A stretch of 64,000 nucleotides of DNA from Streptomyces sp. WM6378 (GTDB lineage Bacteria > Actinomycetota > Actinomycetes > Streptomycetales > Streptomycetaceae): NCBI RefSeq assembly GCF_001279695.1, contig NZ_LGDD01000155.1:40485-104484 (forward strand), written 5' to 3'. Every line of letters begins with the position of its first letter. The first letter of the stretch is position 1. The notes below the pieces were generated by a model that was given only the letters and a program-made list of their open reading frames with translations, was not told the DNA's origin and ran no database searches. Shown here piece after piece: positions 8,508-15,967 of this stretch. The position numbers were made by a program, and so were the translations under genes.

Positions 8508-9269
8508 TTACGCGGTGACCGGCTGGTGCGCATAGGCGTGCACGTACTTGTCGAGGACCGTGCGGTAGTAGTCGGGCCCGAAGCCGAGCCCGTACACCGG
8601 CGGCACGAGACGGCAGAGCTTGTCGATGGAGACGGGCTGGGCGCCTGAGGCCTCCACGTAGGACTTCTCGGCGCGGGTGCCGAGCAGGTGCTCCATGTGC
8701 GTGACGACGTCCTCGATGTGCGGGGCGTGGCCCGAGGCGACGTTGACGACGTCACGGGTGCGGCCGTCGACGAGCAGCGTGTGCACGATCTTGATGACGT
8801 CCTCGACGTCGATCAGGTCGCGCTGCGCGCCGCGGTAGACCTGGATCTCGCCGCTCACCAACTGCCGTACAAGGGCGGGCAGTAGCTGGTGGGCGGGCTG
8901 GTTGAAGCCGACGACGTGGGACAGGCGCAGGATCAGGTACTCGACGTCCGAGGACTTGACGACCGCTTCGAGGGAGAGCTTGTGGCGGCCGTACGGGGTC
9001 GCCGGGTAGACGGGGCCGTCCTCGCGGCCGGGCGAGGCGTCGGGCACCGAGTACATCCCGGCGGACGCCGTGGAGAAGAACACCAGGCGTTTGCCGGTCT
9101 TCTCGCAGTGCCGCAGCACCTCGTACAGGCGCTTGGACTCCCGGGTGTACTGCTCCGGCGGAATGTCACCGGCGGCCGAGACCCCGGCGGCCAGCGCCAC
9201 CACGTCGGGGTGGTGTCCGGCGATGCCTGCCAGGTGTCCGGCCAGGAAGCCCCTGCCGACTATCTCCAT
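8508..9269 (-). CDS. NAD-dependent epimerase/dehydratase-like SDR, short
   Basis: A 253-residue extended-type SDR. It begins almost directly at the nucleotide-binding turn (MEIVGRGFLAGHLAG) and keeps FFSTASAGMYS and PYGRHK, with Tyr and Lys in the YxxxK spacing. It is shorter than usual sugar epimerases (about 310-340). The ATG at 9269 has GGAG 12 nt upstream; an in-frame TTG four codons earlier abuts that GGAG and is less likely. It sits 34 nt behind the KSIII-like gene, so the two probably act together. Substrate unknown: a sugar nucleotide or an acyl group precursor are possible. Confidence 0.72.
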   Translation of the reverse strand: MEIVGRGFLAGHLAGIAGHHPDVVALAAGVSAAGDIPPEQYTRESKRLYEVLRHCEKTGKRLVFFSTASAGMYSVPDASPGREDGPVYPATPYGRHKLSLEAVVKSSDVEYLILRLSHVVGFNQPAHQLLPALVRQLVSGEIQVYRGAQRDLIDVEDVIKIVHTLLVDGRTRDVVNVASGHAPHIEDVVTHMEHLLGTRAEKSYVEASGAQPVSIDKLCRLVPPVYGLGFGPDYYRTVLDKYVHAYAHQPVTA

Positions 9270-9303
9270 GGGGTGTGCCAACTCCTTGTGGTGGGCGGCT
9301 TGT

Positions 9304-10368
9304 TCAGGCCGCTGCGGGCTCGGCCCAGGCCGGGATCTCCAGGATTTCCAGCACGGCGGTGGTGATGGTGTAACCCGCGCCGCCGCCGTAGAGCATCACG
9401 TGGTCGCCGGACTTCAACTGGCCGGTGAGCAGCAGGTTTTCGAGACCCGCGGCCCAGTCCCCGGCGCCGATGTGGCCACTGCGGCGGGCGAACTCCCAGG
9501 TCGTCTCGGACTCGTCCACGCCGAGCAGGTGGTGGATCTGGAAGGGGCCCTTGATCCGGCCGGTGGAGGGGATGATGACGTACGCGATGTCGTCCATCTC
9601 AAGCCCGGCGTCGTCGAGGACGGCCTGCTTGGCCTCCTGCATCACCTTGCCGAAGCGGATGTTGGTCATCGTCTCGTCGCTGACGGCCTTCTGGGCGTCG
9701 CCGCGTGCGGTGAGGTCGATCTGCCGCTCGGCAGCGCGTGAGACCGGGCCGAACTCCTCGTCGCCGCGGGCCATCGGCTCAAGGGAGTTGTCCGCGACGG
9801 TCGCCGTGGCTTTGAGCCGGGCGAAGCCGCCTTCGGTGGACAGGATGGTGGCGGTGGCGCCGTCGGCGTAGGCGTTGCCGTGCCGCAGCTGCCAGCGGTT
9901 GGCGCCGGGGCCGCCGAAGCGGTCGGCGGTGGTGAGCATGACCGCGCTGCCCTTGCCGTAGCCGGCCGTGAGGTGGGCGGCGGCCAGGTCGAGCCCGCTG
10001 ATGCCGATGTTGCAGCGCTGCTGCACGTCGAGGCCGGGCACGGTGGCGCCGACGGTCCGCTTGGCGATGTAGGACGCGGCCGGCCAGATGTCGAGGCCCT
10101 GGAACCAGGTGCTGCCGTGCAGGAGCAGGGAGTACGCGGACTTGTTCAGGCCGGAGCGCTCGTGCGCGGTGCGGCCGGCGGCGACGGCCATGTCCGGCGG
10201 CGCCGTCCAGCCCTCCTCCTCGCTCTCGCGGGCGATCCGCACGGACTCGTACCCGAAGTCGTCGATCCACTCCTGGCCGCACTCCCCGGCCGCGACGGCC
10301 TCGGCCACCGGGACGGGCTCGGGCAGCCAGCTGCCGAGCGAGGCGACATAGATCTCGTTCCAACGCAT
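9304..10368 (-). CDS. Ketosynthase-III-like acyltransferase (CerJ type)
   Basis: A 354-residue protein with the FabH/KASIII fold. The nucleophile Cys119 (VQQRCNIG) is present. The FabH motif with catalytic His is replaced (IIPSTGRIKG, 266-274) and the GNTSAAS-like Asn region reads SGHIGAGD (297-304, His299 and Asp304). Loss of the decarboxylative His/Asn pair is known for KSIII homologues that transfer acyl groups to hydroxyls instead of condensing them, such as CerJ, which forms malonyl-type esters on cervimycin sugars. The ATG follows AGGGGAG. It heads a minus-strand operon with the SDR and the ABM gene. Predicted role: esterify a deoxysugar from an acyl-CoA or acyl-ACP. Family is sure; acceptor and donor are inferred. 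Confidence 0.82.
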   Translation of the reverse strand: MRWNEIYVASLGSWLPEPVPVAEAVAAGECGQEWIDDFGYESVRIARESEEEGWTAPPDMAVAAGRTAHERSGLNKSAYSLLLHGSTWFQGLDIWPAASYIAKRTVGATVPGLDVQQRCNIGISGLDLAAAHLTAGYGKGSAVMLTTADRFGGPGANRWQLRHGNAYADGATATILSTEGGFARLKATATVADNSLEPMARGDEEFGPVSRAAERQIDLTARGDAQKAVSDETMTNIRFGKVMQEAKQAVLDDAGLEMDDIAYVIIPSTGRIKGPFQIHHLLGVDESETTWEFARRSGHIGAGDWAAGLENLLLTGQLKSGDHVMLYGGGAGYTITTAVLEILEIPAWAEPAAA

Positions 10369-10443
10369 CCAGCTACTCCCCTGTTCGGCGGTTCGGTCGA
10401 TTCCTTCGGGCATACGGCATGCGCCCAAGGTCGCCACCGCCTC

Positions 10444-10508
10444 TCGAATAGGACTTGAGTGCGGCCGGGGAAAGCCCGGCCCATGGCGGCTCAAGTGGAG
10501 TTCGAGTG
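10444..10508. promoter_or_regulatory. Two candidate SARP direct-repeat pairs in a divergent promoter
   Basis: Heptamers TCGAATA (10444-10450) and TTGAGTG (10455-10461) form one pair; TCAAGTG (10491-10497) and TCGAGTG (10502-10508) form a second. Both pairs have 11-bp periods. They lie between the divergent KSIII-like gene (start 10368) and the first glycosyltransferase (start 10584), so one pair could serve each direction. The rest of this intergenic stretch holds no gene. Confidence 0.5.
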
Positions 10509-10583
10509 GGGCGGGTCACGCTCTTGGCCATACCGACGGGCGGCCCGTGAGGGCCGCCCCCACCCCCCAATCGGAGACCCGCC

Positions 10584-11786
10584 GTGCGCATCCTGTTCAC
10601 CGCCCATGCGGGCAAGTCGCATCTGCGCCTGCTGATCCCCCTGGCCCAGGCCGCCGTCCGAGCCGGGCACACCGTCGCCGTGGCCGACGACGAGTCCATG
10701 CGCGAGGAGAGCGTGAGCTACGGCCTGGAGTTCTTCCCGGCCGGGTTCGACTGGGCCAAGGACCCCTTCTGCATCGAGGCGATCGCGCTTCCGCTGTTCC
10801 GGGCCGACCAGGAGGCGTACGAGGAGGGGCTCGTGGAGTGTGTGCTCGGGCCGCCCGCCCTGGCCGCGGCCCGCGACATCCTGGAGATCGCCGCCGACTG
10901 GAAGCCCGACCTGATCGTCCGCGAGGGCGAGGAGATGGGCGGCCTGCTCGCCGCCGAGTCGCTCGGCATCCCGCACATCGCGGTGGCCGGCGGCTCGACC
11001 CACCTGCTGCCTCCTGCCGTCACCAACGGACCGCTCAACGAACTGCGGACCGAACTCGGCCTGCCCGCCGACCCCGACGACAACTCCGCCTACCGGCACG
11101 GCCTCATCAGCTGGCTCCCGGCCGAGTGCACCGGCGACGACCTGGACCCGCGCACCCTGCGCCACTACCGCCAGACCACCCCGTACCGCAGCGACGACAA
11201 GGCCCTGCCCTGGCTCGCCGAACTGCCCGACGACAAGCCGGTGGTGTACGCCTCCATCGGCACGATGGCGCCGTCGATGCCGTGGAAGTCCGACGAGGTG
11301 CTGCACGCGGTGATCGAGGCGGTCTCGGGGCTCGACTGCACCGCGCTCGTCTCGATCGGCGTGGGCCGCGACCCCGAGGAGTTCGGCGAAGTCCCCCCGC
11401 ACGTGCGGCTGCTCACCGAGTGGGTCCCGCAGGACGTGCTCCTGGAGGCGGCCGACGTGTTCGTCACGCACGGCGGCCACAGCAGCATCCGCGAGGGCCT
11501 GCGCAGCGGTACGCCGATGCTCGTCACGCCGATGTACGACGACCAGCCCAACTCGGCCGAGCACGTCGCCGAGGTCGGCAGCGGCATCAACCTGCCCGCC
11601 TACTGGGTCACCGGCGAGACCGTCACCGAAGCCCTCGGCCGGCTGCTCACCGAGCCCTCCTTCCAGCGCAGGGCCTCCGCCGTGCGGCGCTCGGTCCTCG
11701 CCTGCCCGCCGGTGGAACAGCTGGTCACCGACCTCGAAGAACTCGTCGCCGCGCACGCGGTCCAGGAGGAGTCATGCGCGTCCTAG
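10584..11786 (+). CDS. GT-B glycosyltransferase 1 (OleD/UGT-like)
   Basis: A 400-residue family-1 glycosyltransferase. The N-terminal acceptor domain begins MRILFTAHAGKSH. The C-terminal nucleotide-sugar motif is THGGHSSIREGLRSG, with PMYDDQPNSAEHV after it. It lacks the HRWG/HTWG motif found in the other five glycosyltransferases of this cluster and looks closer to macrolide-type enzymes. The GTG at 10584 follows GGAG. Its last 13 nt overlap the next glycosyltransferase. Likely adds a dTDP-deoxysugar to the aglycone or a growing chain; which one cannot be told. Confidence 0.88.
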   Translation: MRILFTAHAGKSHLRLLIPLAQAAVRAGHTVAVADDESMREESVSYGLEFFPAGFDWAKDPFCIEAIALPLFRADQEAYEEGLVECVLGPPALAAARDILEIAADWKPDLIVREGEEMGGLLAAESLGIPHIAVAGGSTHLLPPAVTNGPLNELRTELGLPADPDDNSAYRHGLISWLPAECTGDDLDPRTLRHYRQTTPYRSDDKALPWLAELPDDKPVVYASIGTMAPSMPWKSDEVLHAVIEAVSGLDCTALVSIGVGRDPEEFGEVPPHVRLLTEWVPQDVLLEAADVFVTHGGHSSIREGLRSGTPMLVTPMYDDQPNSAEHVAEVGSGINLPAYWVTGETVTEALGRLLTEPSFQRRASAVRRSVLACPPVEQLVTDLEELVAAHAVQEESCAS

Positions 11787-12940
11787 TGACCGCTCTGGTC
11801 CCCAGCCACATCGTGCCGATGGTGCCGCTGACCTGGGCGCTGCGGGCGGCCGGACACCAGGTGCTGGTGGCCGGCGACGCCGAGCTCGTGAAGTTCGCGG
11901 CCGCGGCCGGTCTCGACACCCGCCTCGTCGGCGGCGGCGAGACCCGCCAGCGGCTCACCCGGCCCGGCGCCGTGGCGATGCCCGACCGGGCCGGCATGGA
12001 CCGCCGCGCGGACTCCGAGTGGGACGCGGTCGGCGAGCGCTGGCGCACCCGGCTCGGCGGCTACATCGACGACCTGGTGACGCTCGGCCGGGCCTGGGAG
12101 CCCGACCTGGTGGTGACCGACCCGGTGGAGTTCGGCGGACTCGTCGTCGCCGGTGCCCTCGGCGTGCCCGGCATCATCCACCGCTGGGGCCCCGACGACT
12201 TCACCAGCCCGCTGCTCCGTCAGGCCAAGGTCCAACTGCACGACCTGTGCGTCGAGTTCGGGGCCGACGGCTTCCCCGACCCGGCCCTGATCATCGACCC
12301 GAGCCCGGCCTCGCTGCTCCCCGAGGGCGACAACACCCCGGGCCTGCTCTCGCGGTACGTCCCGTACTGCGGCACCGCCGAACTGCCCGACTGGGCGGTC
12401 GTGCGGCCCGAGCGGCCCAGAGCCCTGCTGTGCCTGGGCATGTGGCACGGCCGGGTGCTCGCCGAGACGGGCGAACTGCCGCTGGGCTTCCGGAACGTCC
12501 TGGACGCGTGCACCGAGCAGGGCCTGGACGTGCTGTTCCCGATCGACGCCCAATACCACTCGGCGCTCGCCGGGATCCCGTCCTCCGTCAAGGTCGTCGA
12601 CCGCTTCCCGATCGGACCGGTGATGCGCCACACGGCGGTCGCCGTCCACCACGGCGGCAGCGGCACCAGCATGACCTCGTTCGCCTCGGCCGTCCCGCAG
12701 CTGGTGCTGCCCGGCGACAAGCCGTTCCTCCAGACCACCGGCCGGCTCGTCCAGGAGTCCGGATCCGGGCTCAGCCTCGCCAGCGAGGCCGAGCAGCACG
12801 ACCCCGGGCTCGTCCGGGAGGCCCTCGCGGGCCTTCTTGAGGACGAGCGTCACCGCAAGGCCGCGCACGACGTACGCGCGGAGATCGAATGCCTGCCAGG
12901 CCCCACGGAGCTGGTCCACACCTTGGAAGGGCTGATCTGA
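11774..12940 (+). CDS. GT-B glycosyltransferase 2
   Basis: A 388-residue family-1 glycosyltransferase starting MRVLVTALVPSH, with GIIHRWGPDD around residue 135 and the donor-site motif VHHGGSGTSMTSFASA. It is of the length and style of the deoxysugar transferases of aromatic polyketide clusters (Urd/Lan type). The ATG at 11774 lies within the end of the previous gene (13-nt overlap), behind AGGAGGA. The ABC transporter genes follow at once, in the same operon. Sugar and acceptor unknown. Confidence 0.88.
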   Translation: MRVLVTALVPSHIVPMVPLTWALRAAGHQVLVAGDAELVKFAAAAGLDTRLVGGGETRQRLTRPGAVAMPDRAGMDRRADSEWDAVGERWRTRLGGYIDDLVTLGRAWEPDLVVTDPVEFGGLVVAGALGVPGIIHRWGPDDFTSPLLRQAKVQLHDLCVEFGADGFPDPALIIDPSPASLLPEGDNTPGLLSRYVPYCGTAELPDWAVVRPERPRALLCLGMWHGRVLAETGELPLGFRNVLDACTEQGLDVLFPIDAQYHSALAGIPSSVKVVDRFPIGPVMRHTAVAVHHGGSGTSMTSFASAVPQLVLPGDKPFLQTTGRLVQESGSGLSLASEAEQHDPGLVREALAGLLEDERHRKAAHDVRAEIECLPGPTELVHTLEGLI

Positions 12941-12941
12941 C

Positions 12942-13913
12942 ATGCGCTCACTCACACAGGAAAGGGAACAGGTGCCACCCCCCATGGCAGAACAGCACGG
13001 CCCGCCCGCGGTCGTCTTCAAGGGTGTCGTCAAGGAGTACGGCAGCGTCCGCGCCGTCGACGGGATCGATCTGACGATCGGCCGCGGTGAGACGGTCGCC
13101 CTCCTCGGCCCCAACGGCGCCGGCAAGTCCACCACCATCAACATGCTCCTCGGGCTGTTCCCGCCGGACCAGGGCACCATCGAGGTCTTCGGCAAGAAGC
13201 CCGAACTCGCCATGCGCGCAGGGCACTTGGGGGCCATGCTCCAGGAGGGGAAGATGATTCCCCGGGTGTCGGTGCGCGAGCTGGTCGACTTCGTGCGCCA
13301 GACCTACCGCAAGCCGCTGCCGCTCCAGGAGGTCCTGGAGCTCGCCGAGCTCACCAAGATCGCCACCCGTAACGTGGACCGGCTCTCCGGCGGCCAGGCC
13401 CAGCGCGTGCGGTTCGCGCTCGCCCTGGCAGGCGACCCGGACCTGGTGGTCCTCGACGAGCCGACCGCCGCCCTCGACGTCGAGTCGCGGCGCGAGCTGT
13501 GGGCCGCGATGCAGCGGTACGCCGAGCGCGGCAACACCGTCCTCTTCTCGACGCACTACCTCGAAGAGGCCGACGACAGCGCCGACCGCGTCGTCGTCAT
13601 CGCCTCGGGCCGGGTCGTCGCCGACGGCACGACCTCGCAGATCAAGTCCATGATCGAGGGCCGCACGGTCAGCTTCGTGCCGCGCGGCGCCCAGAACGGC
13701 TTCGACCTGCTGCCGGGCGTCAGCTCCGTGGAGTTCCGCGGCGGCCGCGTCCACCTGCGCACCAGCGACTCCGACTCGACGGTGCACGCACTGTCGCGCG
13801 CCGACGCCTTCACCGACCTGGAGGTCTCGGGCGTGGGCCTGGAGGAGGCCTTCATCGCGCTCACCCACCAGTCCCGCCACGCGGCCGCCGCTCCGGAAGG
13901 ACGGACCAACTGA
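12942..13913 (+). CDS. ABC transporter ATP-binding protein (DrrA-like)
   Basis: A 323-residue ATPase with Walker A GPNGAGKST, Q-loop QEGKMIP, signature LSGGQAQRVRFAL, Walker B LVVLDEPTAALD and switch His in FSTHY. The C-terminal 90 residues resemble the extension of DrrA-type drug exporters. It pairs with the permease at 13913 (TGATG overlap) to form an ABC-2 exporter, probably for the glycosylated product and self-protection. The start is uncertain: ATG at 12942, or GTG at 12972 with the better upstream sequence AGGAAAGGGA; the core domain is unaffected. Confidence 0.92.
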   Translation: MRSLTQEREQVPPPMAEQHGPPAVVFKGVVKEYGSVRAVDGIDLTIGRGETVALLGPNGAGKSTTINMLLGLFPPDQGTIEVFGKKPELAMRAGHLGAMLQEGKMIPRVSVRELVDFVRQTYRKPLPLQEVLELAELTKIATRNVDRLSGGQAQRVRFALALAGDPDLVVLDEPTAALDVESRRELWAAMQRYAERGNTVLFSTHYLEEADDSADRVVVIASGRVVADGTTSQIKSMIEGRTVSFVPRGAQNGFDLLPGVSSVEFRGGRVHLRTSDSDSTVHALSRADAFTDLEVSGVGLEEAFIALTHQSRHAAAAPEGRTN

Positions 13914-14626
13914 TGCTCGGTTACATCCGCCTCGAAATCCTGCGGCTCGTCCGCAACGGCGGCTACCTCATGATGAGCCTCATCATGCCGGTCGGCCTGT
14001 ACGTCACCCTCGCTGGCGGCGGCCCCGACCAGGAATCCCTGGTGCGGGCGATGGTCGGCGCGGCGGCGTTCGGCGCGCTCGGCGTGGTCATCACCAACGG
14101 CACCGGCATCGCCGAGGACCGGGCGCTCGGCTGGCTGCGCCAGCTGCGGCTCACCCCGCTCTCGCCGGTCCAGGTCGTCATCGCCCGCGGCGCCGTCGCC
14201 ACCTGCCTCGGCATCCTGCCGATCGTGGTGATCGGCCTGATCGGCAAGTTCTACCGGGGCGTCGACCTCTCGCCCGGCACCTGGCTGGAGATCTTCCTGC
14301 TGCTCTGGGTCGGCATCGCCCCGCTCGCGATGCTCGGCATCGGCATCGGCTACCTCTTCAAGGCCCAGCTCGCGCAGATCGCCGGCACCGTCTCGTACCT
14401 GACGCTCACGCTGCTCGGCGGCCTGATGATGCCGACCGACAGCCTTCCGCAGTGGCTGCAGCCGCTGTCGAAGGAGACCCCGGTCTACCGCTACGCCCAG
14501 CTCTCCTGGGACGCGGCGGCCAACTCCGCGCCGAGCGGCACCGGGCTCGGCGTGCTCGCCCTGTGGACGGCGCTGCTCGCGGCCTTCGCCGCCTTCGCCT
14601 ACCGCAGGGGCGGCCGTCGCGCCTGA
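13913..14626 (+). CDS. ABC-2 type transporter permease (DrrB-like)
   Basis: A 237-residue membrane protein with six hydrophobic segments, starting MLGYIRLEILRLVRNGG, and conserved ABC-2 features such as GIAEDRALGWLRQLRLTPLSP before the third segment and GGLMMPTDSLPQWLQPLS before the last. It is coupled to the ATPase by a TGATG overlap. The pair should export the antibiotic. A strong terminator follows 15 bp after the gene, ending the operon that starts at 10584. Confidence 0.9.
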   Translation: MLGYIRLEILRLVRNGGYLMMSLIMPVGLYVTLAGGGPDQESLVRAMVGAAAFGALGVVITNGTGIAEDRALGWLRQLRLTPLSPVQVVIARGAVATCLGILPIVVIGLIGKFYRGVDLSPGTWLEIFLLLWVGIAPLAMLGIGIGYLFKAQLAQIAGTVSYLTLTLLGGLMMPTDSLPQWLQPLSKETPVYRYAQLSWDAAANSAPSGTGLGVLALWTALLAAFAAFAYRRGGRRA

Positions 14627-14641
14627 TCCGTACCGCGTCCG

Positions 14642-14674
14642 AAGTGCCCGCAGGGACTCCCCCTGCGGGCACTT
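14642..14674. terminator. Terminator after the ABC exporter operon
   Basis: A perfect 14-bp stem (14642-14655 with 14661-14674) and 5-nt loop, followed by TCGTGTTCGT. It separates the exporter operon from the next promoter. Confidence 0.8.
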
Positions 14675-14691
14675 TCGTGTTCGTACCGGAC

Positions 14692-14709
14692 GCGAGTCGC
14701 ATTCGAGCG
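14692..14709 (+). promoter_or_regulatory. Candidate SARP site before the NRPS-glycosyltransferase operon
   Basis: GCGAGTC (14692-14698) and TCGAGCG (14703-14709) have starts 11 bp apart. The first has one mismatch to TCGAG. The pair lies 55 bp upstream of the ATG at 14765 and just past a terminator, where a new promoter is expected. Confidence 0.42.
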
Positions 14710-14764
14710 GGTGCCCCCACCCTTGCCCTGCCACTGACCGTACGCGATGGAGTGAGGCAACTGA

Positions 14765-15967
14765 ATGCGCGTGTTGTTCGTGGGGCACGGCCCGGCCCAT
14801 GTCCCCTGGATCATCCCGCTCGCCTGGGCCTGCCGCCTTGCGGGCCACGAGGTGCGGGTGGCGGTGCGGCCCCAGTGCGTGGCCCCCGTCACCCGGGCCG
14901 GTCTGGTGGCCGTGCCCGTCGGCGACGAGGCCGCCACCGCCGAGGTCGCGGCCCGTCAACTGGGCCTGGGCCCCGGGCGGTTGAAGGCGGCCGCCGAGTC
15001 GGTGGCCGTCCTCGACGCCGATCTGAGCGAGGCGCTCGTCGAGAAGATGATCGCCGTCGCCGACACCCTCACCGACGACCTCGTCGACTTCGCCCGCTTC
15101 TGGCGCCCGGACATCGTGGTGCACGACACCGCGGCCGCCGCGGGCCTGGTGGCCGCCGCCGCGATCAAGGTTCCGGCGGTCGGCCACACCTGGGGCGTCT
15201 CGCTCGGCGTGCACTGCGAGAGCGAAGCGGAGCTGCGCCCCTCCTACGCGAAGCTCTTCGAGCGCTTCGGCGCCGACCCGGTGGTCGGCCCCTCGGTGTG
15301 GATCGACCCGTGCCCGCCGGGCCTTCGCCCGCCGCACGGGGTGCGCCGCGCCAACATGCGCTACATCCCGTTCGCCGGCCCGGCCGCGCTGCCCGACTGG
15401 CTGCGCGCCGAGCGCCCCTCGGGCCGGCCGCTGGTCTGCGTGACCGGCGGGGTCACCACCTCCGCCCTGGACGAGGTGCGCGACCACGTGGTCCGCTCAC
15501 TGCTCGGCCTGGACACCGACGTGGTCCTCGCGGTCACCCCCGAGCAGGCGGCCAACACCGGCCAACTCCCGGACGGCGTACGGATGGTGGAGTCCTTCCC
15601 GCTCGACGTGCTGCTCGCGCACTGCGACGCGCTCGTCCACCACGGCGGCGTCGGCAGCGGACTCATCGCCGTCACCCACGGCCTTCCCCAGCTCCTGCTG
15701 CCGCGCAACGCCTTCCAGGAGCACTGGTCCCATCTGGTGCGCGCGTCCGGCGCGGGCACCGCGCTGCCCGCCGACGCCGAGGAGGGCGCGGTCGGCGCGG
15801 CCGTCCAGGACCTGCTGACCCGCCCCTCCTACCGGGAGCGGTCGAAGGCGCTGCGGGCCGAGACCGACCGGATGCCCACCCCCGACCAGCTCGTGGGCTT
15901 CCTGGAGGAGTGCGCGAGAGCCGGTCACACGGACGTTCCCACACCTGAGGAGACAGGAAGACGATGA
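14765..15967 (+). CDS. GT-B glycosyltransferase 3
   Basis: A 400-residue family-1 glycosyltransferase: MRVLFVGHGPAHVPW at the N-terminus, VGHTWGVSLG near residue 140, and the donor motif VHHGGVGSGLIAVTHG. It is the most divergent of the HRWG-type set (HTWG here). The RBS GGAGTGAGG precedes the ATG at 14765. It ends in an ATGA overlap with the NRPS gene, so the two are probably made together. Specific sugar unknown. Confidence 0.87.
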   Translation: MRVLFVGHGPAHVPWIIPLAWACRLAGHEVRVAVRPQCVAPVTRAGLVAVPVGDEAATAEVAARQLGLGPGRLKAAAESVAVLDADLSEALVEKMIAVADTLTDDLVDFARFWRPDIVVHDTAAAAGLVAAAAIKVPAVGHTWGVSLGVHCESEAELRPSYAKLFERFGADPVVGPSVWIDPCPPGLRPPHGVRRANMRYIPFAGPAALPDWLRAERPSGRPLVCVTGGVTTSALDEVRDHVVRSLLGLDTDVVLAVTPEQAANTGQLPDGVRMVESFPLDVLLAHCDALVHHGGVGSGLIAVTHGLPQLLLPRNAFQEHWSHLVRASGAGTALPADAEEGAVGAAVQDLLTRPSYRERSKALRAETDRMPTPDQLVGFLEECARAGHTDVPTPEETGRR

